A model generated the notes under the pieces. That model worked only from the letters and a program-made list of their open reading frames with translations. It was not told where the DNA came from and searched no databases. Below, one piece after another: positions 1 through 8,639 of a stretch of 64,000 nt of DNA; position 1 is the first letter of the stretch, and every line of letters begins with the position of its first letter. The stretch is from the NCBI RefSeq assembly GCF_030758295.1, contig NZ_CP132335.1, forward strand, positions 744,001 through 808,000, read 5' to 3'. The position numbers were made by a program, and so were the translations under genes. The DNA is from Pararhizobium sp. IMCC21322 (GTDB lineage Bacteria > Pseudomonadota > Alphaproteobacteria > Rhizobiales > GCA-2746425).

Positions 1-838
1 GATCCGCCTGTGTCCGCAGGTCCGATGTTGACCCTTTGGGAAAATCATCAGGCGCCGGGATGTGGTGTGGCGTTACATCTGACTGCGGCAGCGGCTCGGA
101 TTGTGCCGACGAGGTCTGTTTCTTGGCCGTCAACACGGTTGCTGCAGCTGCCCCGAGGGCCAGTGCCATCAGGCCCAGCGGAACTGGGTTTTCCTTTGCC
201 CATTCCACAGCCTTTGAAGATGTGTCGCGCATCTGGTCAGGCACATCTCCCGCACGGCGTTTGAATGTCTCGCCGGTCGCGGACACACTGCCGCCGATGT
301 GGCGCGCCTGTTCCCGGAGTTGGGAGGAGCCGCTTTCAACACTGTTTTTTGCATCGGCATAGACCCGTTTTGCTTCATCCGCCACATGATCCACCTTGTC
401 ACCGACCGCCGCTTTCGCGCTCTCCAGCTTTTCGCTCGCCGTGGCTTTCAGCCGTTGTGCTTCGGATTTCAAATCCTCAACATGAGAGGCCACGCGCTCT
501 GCCGGATGCGATGATGTTGCCGCGAAACTTGCGGGTGTCTGGTAGCCATTGGCATGCGGTGTTGTCGGGGCCACATCGCCAGATACGTTCGTTCGGGATT
601 TCTGGCTGGCCAGCAGACCCACCAAGCCGGCACCAATCAGCGCTGCGGGTATCGGGTGCTGCTTCACCGTGTCGAACGCGGCATCCAACAGCTCTCCGGG
701 ACTGTTGCCCTTGGCGCCCAGAGTGCGGGAGGCGAGGGAGGACAGATTCAGATCTTCCGAGATATTTTCCACTCTCGCGCTCATACGATCCTGAATACGC
801 TTGATGTTGTTTTCAATGTCTTGTGTGTTCTGTCCCAT
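1..838 (-). CDS. DUF3618 family protein, 3' end outside window
   Basis: The reading frame is open from the ATG at 838 to the left edge of the window (279 codons), so the C-terminus is missing. The N-terminus (MGQNTQDIENNIKRIQDRM) matches the short DUF3618 helix. One hydrophobic segment follows at about residues 65-82 (IPAALIGAGLVGLLAS), then a long polar, Ala/Lys/Glu-rich helical stretch and a second hydrophobic segment near residue 240. Such proteins are thought to be membrane-anchored stress proteins of alphaproteobacteria; no enzymatic role is known. The ATG overlaps the stop of the holin-like gene upstream (TAATG), so the two are probably translationally coupled and transcribed from the EcfG-type promoter at 1810-1834. 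Confidence 0.8.
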   Translation of the reverse strand, partial: MGQNTQDIENNIKRIQDRMSARVENISEDLNLSSLASRTLGAKGNSPGELLDAAFDTVKQHPIPAALIGAGLVGLLASQKSRTNVSGDVAPTTPHANGYQTPASFAATSSHPAERVASHVEDLKSEAQRLKATASEKLESAKAAVGDKVDHVADEAKRVYADAKNSVESGSSQLREQARHIGGSVSATGETFKRRAGDVPDQMRDTSSKAVEWAKENPVPLGLMALALGAAAATVLTAKKQTSSAQSEPLPQSDVTPHHIPAPDDFPKGSTSDLRTQAD

Positions 839-1218
839 TATGCTGCATCCTTTATTGTCTCAGCGCTGTCGCGCATGGAATTGAGTGTCCGCTCGGGCAC
901 CAGATTCTTGGCTTTGAGCTGCTCCGTGCCAGCTTTGACAGATATGTAGGCCAGGACCGCCAGTACGACGCCGACCAAAAGCGCAGCCAGAGAGGGGGCC
1001 ATGATGTTGGAAAGGGCGACGACCAGAGCCTGAAGCAGGATCAGAAGAGCGCAGAACGCCAGCAGCAATCCTGATACAATGCCAATCATGCCGATTTGGA
1101 CCTGTTCTATTTTCTCGCCGACTTCGGCGCGCGCCAGGCGTGCCTCTTGCTGAGCCAGCAATGCTGCATCGCTGACCAGTGATTTGACGGTATCGATGAT
1201 ATTTGGACTATTTGTCAT
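838..1218 (-). CDS. Phage holin family (Phage_holin_3_6-like) membrane protein
   Basis: The 126-residue product has an N-terminal amphipathic helix rich in Ala/Glu/Arg (LAQQEARLARAEVGEKI), then two transmembrane segments at about 42-66 and 72-95 and a short charged tail. This is the usual layout of the holin-like family that accompanies DUF3618 proteins in alphaproteobacteria. Despite the name, these chromosomal copies are not known to lyse cells and probably act in the envelope under stress. The stop overlaps the start of the DUF3618 gene; the gene at 1330-1776 lies 111 bp upstream on the same strand. Family assignment is firm, function is not. Confidence 0.75.
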   Translation of the reverse strand: MTNSPNIIDTVKSLVSDAALLAQQEARLARAEVGEKIEQVQIGMIGIVSGLLLAFCALLILLQALVVALSNIMAPSLAALLVGVVLAVLAYISVKAGTEQLKAKNLVPERTLNSMRDSAETIKDAA

Positions 1219-1329
1219 ATTCTTACCCCGGTTTTAGTGGATGCCATGCGCGTGTGTCGGCTGCCAGGCTGCACCATTTGCATGGTTGCTATCCGGCAGA
1301 CTGCGCGCTTGGCTTTTATTGTCTGGTAT

Positions 1330-1776
1330 TTATTTCCCAGAGCGTGTGTTGACGAAGCTTGCCAGTGCGAAGCCAGCAACGGCCAGTATACCGGCTGCAG
1401 CCAAAGGCTTGTCGCGCACAAAATGTTCCACGCGCGCGGTGACGTTCTTGGGATTGAAGCCATCCACCTCGTCGGCAGCGCTACTGATACCGCGTGCCGC
1501 TGCACGGGCATATCCAGCTGTACCGAGCATGCCGTCGCGTTCCAAACTGGCACCGCCGGCATCAATTGCGCGTCCGATGGACTGCACCACCTGATTGATC
1601 TGGGATTGACCTTTCAAAGCCACCTCATCCGCCTTCAAGCGGGCCGCATCAATCGCTTCGGATGTGGCTTGCTCGGTTTTGTCCACAAGCTGCTCCGCCG
1701 CTTCAGCCGCAGTCTCCTTGGCCTTCTGGGCAGGGCTCTGTTTGCTGTTCTGCGTCTCAGTGTGCTGAATGCTCAC
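1330..1776 (-). CDS. Ala-rich helical protein with C-terminal membrane anchor, first gene of stress operon
   Basis: I chose the GTG at 1776 because AGGAGAG lies 7-8 bp upstream and the longer frame to 1908 would run through the promoter. The 148-residue product is mostly polar helix (QKAKETAAEAAEQLVDKTEQ) with heptad-like Ala spacing, and ends in one hydrophobic segment (PLAAAGILAVAGFALASFV) before a short basic tail. It resembles the hypothetical or 'nutrient deprivation-induced' proteins found beside DUF3618 and holin-like genes in rhizobia; that name is from memory of the gene neighbourhood. It heads the three-gene operon and carries the EcfG-type promoter. Confidence 0.65.
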   Translation of the reverse strand: MSIQHTETQNSKQSPAQKAKETAAEAAEQLVDKTEQATSEAIDAARLKADEVALKGQSQINQVVQSIGRAIDAGGASLERDGMLGTAGYARAAARGISSAADEVDGFNPKNVTARVEHFVRDKPLAAAGILAVAGFALASFVNTRSGK

Positions 1777-1809
1777 GATTTCTCTCCTGCGGTTATTTGT
1801 TGCACTTAC

Positions 1810-1834
1810 AACAGCCAGGTCAGCAATTGGTTCC
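1810..1834 (-). promoter_or_regulatory. EcfG-type promoter for the DUF3618 operon
   Basis: On the minus strand GGAAC (1834-1830) is followed after exactly 16 bp by TGTT (1813-1810), 33 bp before the GTG at 1776. The -35 extends as GGAACCAATTG, also present in the promoters at 13780 and 15580. This fits the alphaproteobacterial general-stress sigma factor pattern GGAAC-N16/17-CGTT with one substitution in the -10. Confidence 0.75.
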
Positions 1835-2091
1835 GAAGTTTTTTTTGGAAGGGTGAATAAATTGTGCCGTGGACATGCGGTGCCGGCCCGAAAGCGCCAG
1901 CGAGACAATCAAAGCACATTTGCATGCTGTGGCTTTTTCTGTGGGTGCCGTTCTAATTGAGTCCAGATCCTAATTCGCAGCCCCGGAATTTATACGCGTT
2001 CCACTTAAGATCGGTTGAGCGAACCGGCGCTTTGCGGCAAGCTGGAAGCTGGAAGCTGGGGCTTGATCCCGCAAAGGGCAAAGGGTGTTCG

Positions 2092-2790
2092 ATGCCAGAA
2101 CTGATGGACGGAGCGATCTTTTTCGGATTTTTCGCTGCAGGCTTTTCGTGGGTCTTGGCCAAACGATCCGGTGAACGAAGACGTCTGCCGTTTTGGGGCT
2201 CGGTCGTGATCGGAGTGTTGGCGGCCTATATAGGTCCGCCTGTCTTCGGCATGGCACAGGATGTCTGGCGAACTGTGCCGGGATTGCGGGAAATTACCGG
2301 TGGTGCAGTCATCCTCGGTCTCTGGGCTTGGTTTGTTGCAATCACGCTATTTGAACGCAAGGGTCAGCCGAGGCGCGTCCCGATTTGGGCAGGGGTAGTG
2401 ATTGCGATGATCACGGCACTGGTGCTGCCGCCCCTGATGGACCGAGTCACGGGTTCCTATCAGAACGCGTCGCTTCGATCCGACGTCAATGGCTGCGTAC
2501 GCTGGACTGTGGACGACGGTACTTTGCGCCAGGCGACCAATATTTGCGACTACCCCGTCACTGTGGGCCTTTGCATGCCGGGGGAAAAGAATCCCGCGCC
2601 TTGCGATCAGTCTTCGACGTTGACGCCTGGTGCCATGGCCAGGTTCGACTCCGGCGGCGCACGCCAGTCCTCTCTTCCGTCCAGCCCGGATGGGTTCACC
2701 ATGGTTGCTTGCCGCCCCCCACACCGCCCATCACGCACCCTAAGTGTGATGGGGCGCGGCTATGGTGGAGTTTGCCTGCCTGAGGGCTGA
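2092..2790 (+). CDS. Hypothetical inner-membrane protein with periplasmic C-terminal domain
   Basis: The ATG at 2092 follows GCAAAGGGCAAAGGG, and the frame upstream lacks membrane-protein character, so I prefer it to the start at 1957. The 232-residue product has about four hydrophobic segments in its first 130 residues (FFGFFAAGFSWVLA, SVVIGVLAAYIGPPVFG, GGAVILGLWAWFVAITL, IWAGVVIAMITALVLPP). A C-terminal domain of about 100 residues follows with four Cys (NGCVRWTVD, NICDYPV, GLCMPG, PAPCDQ), possibly disulfide-bonded outside the membrane. I do not recognise the family. It stands alone, convergent with the extensin-like gene. Confidence 0.6.
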   Translation: MPELMDGAIFFGFFAAGFSWVLAKRSGERRRLPFWGSVVIGVLAAYIGPPVFGMAQDVWRTVPGLREITGGAVILGLWAWFVAITLFERKGQPRRVPIWAGVVIAMITALVLPPLMDRVTGSYQNASLRSDVNGCVRWTVDDGTLRQATNICDYPVTVGLCMPGEKNPAPCDQSSTLTPGAMARFDSGGARQSSLPSSPDGFTMVACRPPHRPSRTLSVMGRGYGGVCLPEG

Positions 2791-2890
2791 TTACGCCTGG
2801 TCAGGAACGTATTTGCAACCTTGACCTGTTGTTACCGGTCAGGAATACGAGTTTTGCAATTGGTTGGCGACGGCTCATCTTTGGTCAACA

Positions 2891-3736
2891 TCACTCGCAC
2901 AACCGGTATCCACCGTTTCGCAAACGCATATCCAGATGAAAATGATCTCCGTGCGCAGCATTCGTCATCGGTCCCAAAACCGTTGTGAAATAGGCGCATG
3001 CAGCGCCGCGTGCCGCAGCCTGAAAACGTGCTGGCATGCCGCTGTCATCATCGCGCTCCTGAACGGTGACGCGTTCTGCACCTTCAGCTTCAAAGAAGTG
3101 AACATCCAGCCCGTTGGCAAAAGAGTGCTCGCTGAGTTTCGCGCTTGATACACCGTTGCGGGTTCGGCACTGGTAAGATGTGCTGATGCCCAATGTCTTC
3201 AAATCCCCATTCAAATAGAGCTTTGATAAAGGGTCAACCGCCTGTTTTACCCAGTTTGCCAGCCCTACGGCCATAGGGCAGGAGAGCGTCGCCGTTTCGC
3301 TCAATGCGATACCGTCTCCCAGTCCGGTAACGGCCACCGGATGGGCTATACCGCAGCCTCCATCAGCAATAATGGGATCCAAAGGGGTGAACTGAGCACG
3401 TAAAGCTTTCAGTTCTGCCTGGCATCCAGCCGCCTGGGTCGCGTCTTCCGTGACGGATCGTAAAATAGCGTCCGCTGAGAGCCCATTTGGCGGCAGATCA
3501 TCCGCTGGCGTTGCCGGTACTGTTGGCACGTCTACTGCGGGTGCAGGGGGCGGCGGGACCGGTGTCGGCACAACCGAGATTGTGCCGGGTTGTTTGGCTG
3601 TCGTTAAAGCGTCTGGCGCGCCATCGGCAGGTGGCCTACTGGTTGGGAGCGGGACCACCTCAGCTGCAGCAAGGGGCATTAGCGCAGCAACCGACGACGC
3701 AGCCAGAACAAGTGTTCTGAGGCGAATGACTCGCAT
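2891..3736 (-). CDS. Extensin-like C-terminal domain (putative M15-like peptidase fold) protein
   Basis: The ATG at 3736 overlaps the stop of the L,D-transpeptidase gene (TGATG), so the pair is translationally coupled. The 281-residue product has an N-terminal signal-like hydrophobic stretch (TLVLAASSVAALMPLAAAE), a Pro-rich linker (about 30-85) and the extensin-like C domain with its hallmarks LSEHSFANGLDVHFFE and the C-terminal HGDHFHLD. The family is distantly related to zinc D-Ala-D-Ala carboxypeptidases, and pairing with an L,D-transpeptidase supports a periplasmic role in peptidoglycan remodelling. Catalysis in this family is not well established. Confidence 0.8.
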   Translation of the reverse strand: MRVIRLRTLVLAASSVAALMPLAAAEVVPLPTSRPPADGAPDALTTAKQPGTISVVPTPVPPPPAPAVDVPTVPATPADDLPPNGLSADAILRSVTEDATQAAGCQAELKALRAQFTPLDPIIADGGCGIAHPVAVTGLGDGIALSETATLSCPMAVGLANWVKQAVDPLSKLYLNGDLKTLGISTSYQCRTRNGVSSAKLSEHSFANGLDVHFFEAEGAERVTVQERDDDSGMPARFQAAARGAACAYFTTVLGPMTNAAHGDHFHLDMRLRNGGYRLCE

Positions 3737-4779
3737 CAGGAATCTTTTGAAAATTCGACAATGGTGCCAGGTGAAACCAGCTTCGCCAGTTCTGCCGCAT
3801 CCCAATTCGTCAACCGCACGCACCCGTGACTCTGGGTCTTTGCGATTTTGGAAGGATTAGGCGTTCCATGGATGCCATAAGTCGGTTTAGTCAGATCAAT
3901 CCAGATCGATCCCACCGGGCCATTCGGTCCGGGTGGAATAGTAAGAACCTCGGTGTTGTCGCCCTGAGTGAAATTAACATTAGGATTGTAGGTATATGTC
4001 GGGTTGACCGCTACTGCACGGACCTCATGGGTTCCGGACGGACTTGGCGTCGTAGCGCTGCCAACCGATGCCGGATAATCAGCAACGAGCAGGCCGTCCT
4101 TGTCGTAAGCATGCAACCGGCCATACTCGGCATTGACTATGATACGTGCAACGCTCGCTTCCCGGATTGGCCGCATTGGATCGGCAACCACGATGATTTC
4201 GCCTTCAGTGGTGAAGGTCGCAGCGGGGTTCAAAGCTGCCAAAAAGTCTTCGTCCATATGAAAGCGTTCTGCGAGCATTTCGCGGACGCTGGTGTAACTG
4301 ACCGCCTTCAGTTCCGCCATCTTTGCGTAATCCTGCGGAACTTCAGGAATGAGTTCAGTTGCAAGGTCATCGGCGGTGATCGTGTATTGGACGGCGGCAT
4401 TCTCACCAAAACTGGTTGACAGCATGTCCCAGGTTTCAGGCGTCAACACACCGGTCAATTCAAGATTGTTGATGGATTGAAACGCCGCCAGTGCGCGTTG
4501 GTAATTGTCTCCCTCATAGCCATCGATCACGCCAACCGAAAATCCGGCACGGTCCAGGGCAATCTGAGTCCGTGCGACAACCGCAGACGGTCCGTCATTA
4601 TCAGCTGCATCGGGCGTCGTGGACGCTTCGACGATTGGAGCAGACTGTTCTGCAAAATCCGGCGCCGCCAAGGAAATTTCGTCTTGGGTCAGAACCCCTT
4701 GGCCAAAGGCAAGTGAAGCCGCCAACACCATATACGCGCAGGAGGCCAGCGCCCCGGTAATCACAATAGATTTTTTCAT
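3736..4779 (-). CDS. L,D-transpeptidase (YkuD) with peptidoglycan-binding domain
   Basis: The ATG at 4779 is preceded by GGAAGGAAA and begins a signal peptide (MKKSIVITGALASCAYMVL...AFGQG). The 347-residue product then has a PG_binding_1-type domain (about 65-115, RTQIALDRAGFSVGVIDG), a linker region, and a YkuD catalytic domain (about 205-345) ending in HGTPNP...SHGCVRLTNWD, where Cys320 is the expected nucleophile. It should form 3-3 peptidoglycan cross-links or attach proteins to peptidoglycan in the periplasm. It is first in an operon with the extensin-like gene and has an EcfG-type promoter at 4846-4870, implying stress-induced wall remodelling. Confidence 0.92.
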   Translation of the reverse strand: MKKSIVITGALASCAYMVLAASLAFGQGVLTQDEISLAAPDFAEQSAPIVEASTTPDAADNDGPSAVVARTQIALDRAGFSVGVIDGYEGDNYQRALAAFQSINNLELTGVLTPETWDMLSTSFGENAAVQYTITADDLATELIPEVPQDYAKMAELKAVSYTSVREMLAERFHMDEDFLAALNPAATFTTEGEIIVVADPMRPIREASVARIIVNAEYGRLHAYDKDGLLVADYPASVGSATTPSPSGTHEVRAVAVNPTYTYNPNVNFTQGDNTEVLTIPPGPNGPVGSIWIDLTKPTYGIHGTPNPSKIAKTQSHGCVRLTNWDAAELAKLVSPGTIVEFSKDS

Positions 4780-4845
4780 TGTATTTCCTTCCAACAGCTG
4801 CTGCACGCAGCGCCAACGCAAATGATGACGTTCTCGTAAGCGGAA

Positions 4846-4870
4846 AACGTGGAGACGCCTGAAAGGTTCC
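4846..4870 (-). promoter_or_regulatory. EcfG-type promoter for the L,D-transpeptidase operon
   Basis: Minus strand: GGAAC (4870-4866), 16-bp spacer, CGTT (4849-4846), a perfect match to the pattern, 66 bp before the ATG at 4779. Confidence 0.75.
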
Positions 4871-4937
4871 CAAAAAAGATCACTTATTTTCAAAATTGGA
4901 GTTTCGAAATTGAACAATAATTAACCAAGACGAAAAT

Positions 4938-4962
4938 GGAACCAAATGGTCCAGAGCCCGTT
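4938..4962 (+). promoter_or_regulatory. EcfG-type promoter for the small secreted protein gene
   Basis: GGAAC (4938-4942), 16-bp spacer, CGTT (4959-4962), 29 bp before the ATG at 4992. It is divergent from the promoter at 4846-4870, so one intergenic region drives stress genes both ways. Confidence 0.75.
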
Positions 4963-4991
4963 GTTCTGATAAGTTTTATTGGAGACACAAA

Positions 4992-5330
4992 ATGACCGAC
5001 GCATTATTTGCAATATTCATGGTTAGCTGTTCACACATGCTCGGTATTTGTCGTGAGAATACTGAGCCTGTTGAAGTACTTCAGTCGGAGCAGGAATGTG
5101 TTCAAACTCTTTACGGCAGACTGAATGTCGCCAGCATAAAGTATGAAGACAGATTTCCCGTGGCCATCGGCAAATGTGTGGCCATGGACTCCACAATGGC
5201 GCTTGACGAGCCAGCGTTTGACTGGTTCTTTCAACTAGACGGAAAGCTCTCCGTGAAAATCATCCCTCCTGTTGAAGTTCAGAACGCAGCAAACACTGTT
5301 TCGATGGTTGTCGATGGAGACGAAGGTTAA
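4992..5330 (+). CDS. Small hypothetical protein with Cys residues, possibly secreted
   Basis: The ATG is preceded by TTGGAG and lies 29 bp after a perfect EcfG-type promoter, which is the main reason to regard it as a real gene. The product is 112 residues with a short weakly hydrophobic N-terminus (MTDALFAIFMVSCSHMLGIC) and four Cys (13, 20, 36, 58). I do not recognise a domain. It may be exported or stay cytoplasmic; the N-terminus is a poor signal peptide because acidic residues follow at once. It is divergent from the L,D-transpeptidase operon. Confidence 0.55.
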   Translation: MTDALFAIFMVSCSHMLGICRENTEPVEVLQSEQECVQTLYGRLNVASIKYEDRFPVAIGKCVAMDSTMALDEPAFDWFFQLDGKLSVKIIPPVEVQNAANTVSMVVDGDEG

Positions 5331-5502
5331 TCTCCCTTGAACTGTATAAGACGCGACTTTGTCTGATGCCGATGCCTACTCCGCCGCTGACGCTCGCAAA
5401 TTCCAGCCAGCCAGTGAAAACACCTGTTGCCAACCCGGCAGGGCCTCCAAGAAAACTGGCTTTCATGATGCCCTGGTCACGTTCATGAGGGTGGCGCACA
5501 TC

Positions 5503-5580
5503 GTTTGAGGCATGGCCCGTTTGAGGCATGGCCCGTTTGAGACGTGGCCCGTTTGAGACGTGGCCCGTTTGAGACGTGGC
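5503..5580. repeat. 16-bp tandem repeat, about five copies
   Basis: The unit GTTTGAGRCRTGGCCC is repeated head to tail from 5503, the last copy cut at 14 bp. Copies 1-2 read GGCAT and copies 3-5 read GACGT in the middle. The array lies in the 327-bp gap between the small secreted protein gene and the end of cphA; apart from it I see no gene in this gap. Confidence 0.9.
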
Positions 5581-5657
5581 ATGAACGAACAAGATGTACC
5601 CGAACCCAATAATTCGCTCAGCAAAACTGGCGGTCACTTTGGTGTTGAACTCTTACC

Positions 5658-8285
5658 TCACGGTAGTGGTATTGGAGCGGTGCCGGCAATGAGTTCAAAA
5701 TACTCCATCACGCTCTTAAGCATGGGCTCAACCTCGTCAACTTGCACAACTATGAGGTCACCTGGCTGGACGATCGAGAACGCGCGAGCGAGCGCTTTGG
5801 TAGGGTCATTGACAATTTCCAGCTCCCCGGGGGCAAATCCATTGTGCAAAGCACCAGAGCGCACAAGTTCCGAGGTTTCGCCGAGTTCGCGCCCACGCGG
5901 ATCGGCATCTGCAACAATGATGTGGTCGTAGACGTCAGAAAGCGCCGCACCGAATGCCTTTATGTCCTCGTCCAACCTACTTCCGGTACCATGCGCAACG
6001 ACAATTTTTCGCCCCTTGGTGATGTGAGGGAGCGCGCTTCCCATGGCCTTCACCGCAGGTGTGTTATGCCCGTAATCAACAATAACTTTGAACGTCACAA
6101 AGTCGATCAAATTCATGCGTCCTGGGTTTTGGGAAGCGCTGGGGTGAAACGTGCTGATGCCGTTTCGTATCATGTCGACCGATAATCCCAAGCCGTGTAG
6201 GGCGGCCACTGCTGCCAGAACATTTGCAATGTTGAACCTTGCTGCGCCGCTCATGGTAATGGGTGCTTCGAGCACAGAGAGAACATGAATGGTGGGTTCC
6301 GGGGAATGGATGACAATGTCACCATCCTGCAAAACAGCCGCTGTGCCACCCTGGTCAAGATGCCGCGTAATTATTTCATTTTTTGGTTGCAGTGAAAAAT
6401 AAATTACCTGGCCGCCCGCCCTGTTTTGAAGCCCTACGACTGTTGGGTCATCCGCGTTGAGGACTGATACACCCGTGTCTTTGACAACTTCTATAACGGT
6501 CGCCTTAACGAGAGAAAGCTCTTCCAGATCTTCAACACCATCAACGCCGATATGGTCTTCATCAACATTCAGGAGAATTCCGACGTCACAACTGTCAAAG
6601 CCCAATCCCCTTCGGATGACGCCACCACGCGCAATTTCAAGCACAGCATGGTCAATGGTCGGTTCACGCAAAACAATGTTCGAGCCTTCCGGGCCGCTAT
6701 AGTCCCCATCAACGATCGGGACACCATCGATTGCAACGCCCGTTGTCCCGGCAAAACCGACCATTCGCCCGCTATATTTGAGCGTATGAGCGATGAGTTT
6801 TGCTGTCGTTGTCTTGCCGTTTGTGCCCGTCACCGCAATAATTGGCACGCTGTTGTCCAACTCGGGCGGGAACAGCATATCAACGAAGGGCTCAGCAACG
6901 TTACGGGCATTGCCTTCAGTCGGGGCCAAATGCATCCTGAAGCCAGGCGCAGCGTTGACTTCGACGATTCCGGCGGATCCGTGTTGCAGTGGCTGGTCAA
7001 GGCCGGGTGCCACGATATCTATGCCTATGCAGTCCATTCCAATAATACGGGCGACCCGCTCGCACATCAATCGAACGTCCTGGTGAACATTATCGGTCAC
7101 ATCGCAGGCGGTTCCGCCAGTGCTGAGATTGGCCGTGGATTTAAGGTACAGCTTTTCCTTCAACGGCAGTACATAATCGACCGAACGGCCCTGGAACGCG
7201 AGCAAACGCTGTGTCATATGATCGATCGAAATGGCAGTCAGCACCCGTTCGTGACCGATACCACGTCTCGGATCCAGATTAACCTGATTGATCAGTTGAC
7301 CTATTGTGGATTTGCCATCGCCCACGATATGCGCAGGTTCACGAAGCGCAGCGGCCACCAGAACCCCGTTGATCACAAGCACACGAAAATCGAACCCGGT
7401 CATGGTTTTCTCAACTATGACAGAGCTGCATATCCTGCATGCTGACGCGAAGGCTGTTTCAAGCTCATTGTCGTCAATCACACGGGCGGTAATTCCACGG
7501 CCATGATTGCCGACCTCTGGCTTTACTGCCACCGGATAGCCAAGATCATTCGCAATTTGGGCAGCTTCAACGAGCGAGATCGCAACTTTGCCTTCAGGTG
7601 TCGGTATACCGGCTCGGCCAAGAAGCTCCTTCGTTCTGAATTTCTCATCAGCAATTTCAACGCCGATTGCGCTGGTCCGGTCTGTCATGGTTGCCTGAAT
7701 ATGACGTTGCTTGCAGCCATATCCGAGTTGAACGTGGCTATCATTGTTGAGGCGTATGGCAGGTATGCCTCTCAGTTTTGCTTCTTCGACAATGCTGTTG
7801 GTCGAGGGACCAAGAAGATCACTCTCTCGCAACTCCTTGAGTTGGGTAATAACGGTATCAATATCAAACGAGCGGTTTTGTGCGACAGCATGCACTAGAG
7901 CGACGGCTTCCTGGCCAGCTCTGAGGCCCGCCGATTCAACGCGGTAGCGGTACACGACTTTGTAAATCCCGTCGTCTTTGGTGTCGTAGGTCTTGCCGAA
8001 GCCCACTTCCATCCCCGCCAGACACTGCAATTCCAGGGCAACATGCTCAGCAATATGACCAATCCAAGTACCACGTCGCAGGCGCTCAATGAATCCGCCA
8101 GGTCTGCCAATTGAGCATCCGTGATTTTGAAGTGTGGGGATCAACTCGATCAAGCGATCCGCAAAACCATTCAATTTGTCAGAGGGTTGTTGCTCATACT
8201 CACCGATATCCAAGAGCATAAAAATGGCCTGATAACGGCTGTATCGATTTGGCCCCCTAAGGGCCCGGTGCTCGAGAATTTTCAT
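5658..8285 (-). CDS. cphA: Cyanophycin synthetase
   Basis: The 875-residue product starts at the ATG at 8285 (MKILEHRALRGPN, the standard CphA N-terminus), with AGAAGG upstream. It has the three expected parts: an N-terminal domain to about residue 160, an ATP-grasp domain (about 210-470, with VAVKPEVGNHGRGIT and GIVEVNAAPGFRMHL), and a Mur ligase-like domain to the end with the P-loop VTGTNGKTTTAKL near residue 490 and the DEDHIGVDG motif. It builds multi-L-arginyl-poly-L-aspartate, a nitrogen and carbon reserve. Length matches CphA1. It is divergent from the cyanophycinase gene, so synthesis and breakdown are encoded side by side. No EcfG-type promoter was seen upstream. Confidence 0.96.
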   Translation of the reverse strand: MKILEHRALRGPNRYSRYQAIFMLLDIGEYEQQPSDKLNGFADRLIELIPTLQNHGCSIGRPGGFIERLRRGTWIGHIAEHVALELQCLAGMEVGFGKTYDTKDDGIYKVVYRYRVESAGLRAGQEAVALVHAVAQNRSFDIDTVITQLKELRESDLLGPSTNSIVEEAKLRGIPAIRLNNDSHVQLGYGCKQRHIQATMTDRTSAIGVEIADEKFRTKELLGRAGIPTPEGKVAISLVEAAQIANDLGYPVAVKPEVGNHGRGITARVIDDNELETAFASACRICSSVIVEKTMTGFDFRVLVINGVLVAAALREPAHIVGDGKSTIGQLINQVNLDPRRGIGHERVLTAISIDHMTQRLLAFQGRSVDYVLPLKEKLYLKSTANLSTGGTACDVTDNVHQDVRLMCERVARIIGMDCIGIDIVAPGLDQPLQHGSAGIVEVNAAPGFRMHLAPTEGNARNVAEPFVDMLFPPELDNSVPIIAVTGTNGKTTTAKLIAHTLKYSGRMVGFAGTTGVAIDGVPIVDGDYSGPEGSNIVLREPTIDHAVLEIARGGVIRRGLGFDSCDVGILLNVDEDHIGVDGVEDLEELSLVKATVIEVVKDTGVSVLNADDPTVVGLQNRAGGQVIYFSLQPKNEIITRHLDQGGTAAVLQDGDIVIHSPEPTIHVLSVLEAPITMSGAARFNIANVLAAVAALHGLGLSVDMIRNGISTFHPSASQNPGRMNLIDFVTFKVIVDYGHNTPAVKAMGSALPHITKGRKIVVAHGTGSRLDEDIKAFGAALSDVYDHIIVADADPRGRELGETSELVRSGALHNGFAPGELEIVNDPTKALARAFSIVQPGDLIVVQVDEVEPMLKSVMEYFELIAGTAPIPLP

Positions 8286-8639
8286 GTGATGGCCTTCTGT
8301 GCACTCAAAGCGCACTGTTAACGCCAGACTCAATTTGCATGAGCAAAGCGCATTGTAGCTGTCGTGTTGACGATAAACGGTGCATGTACCCGGCTTTGAC
8401 TAACCGGACCCGGCACATTTAGAAAACTGCTCGATATCTTTAAGTTCAAACACCGATATCACCCAATGGACCCCGCGGTGACAGGACTTTGAAACGGAAC
8501 AGCCATCACTGACAACAAAGTGTGCCGCGTTTCCCAGGATGTAGCGTATCACGTAGTACAGCTTGAGCTTCATTGCCAGCTAGAATGCGATCGTGGTCAT
8601 GGCAATGAAAGGGAAGCATAACATTTGGAGCCACTGCTT
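8286..8639. other. Intergenic region between divergent cphA and cphB
   Basis: This 354-bp gap must carry promoters for both cyanophycin genes. I see no coding region, no convincing sigma70 boxes and no GGAAC-N16/17-CGTT match. A ribosome binding site GGAG at 8627-8630 serves cphB. Confidence 0.5.

Noticed and set aside
1957-2091. Upstream extension of the membrane protein to 1957
   Set aside because: The added 45 residues are polar and unlike a membrane protein N-terminus; the ATG at 2092 has the better ribosome binding site.
2802-2829. GGAAC followed by TGTT after 18 bp (possible EcfG promoter)
   Set aside because: The spacer is too long and no plus-strand gene follows.
5260-5637. 125-codon minus-strand frame over the tandem repeat, with peptide repeats such as SQTGHVSN
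   Set aside because: The repeats follow from the 16-bp DNA array; there is no ribosome binding site, and the C-terminal part looks random.
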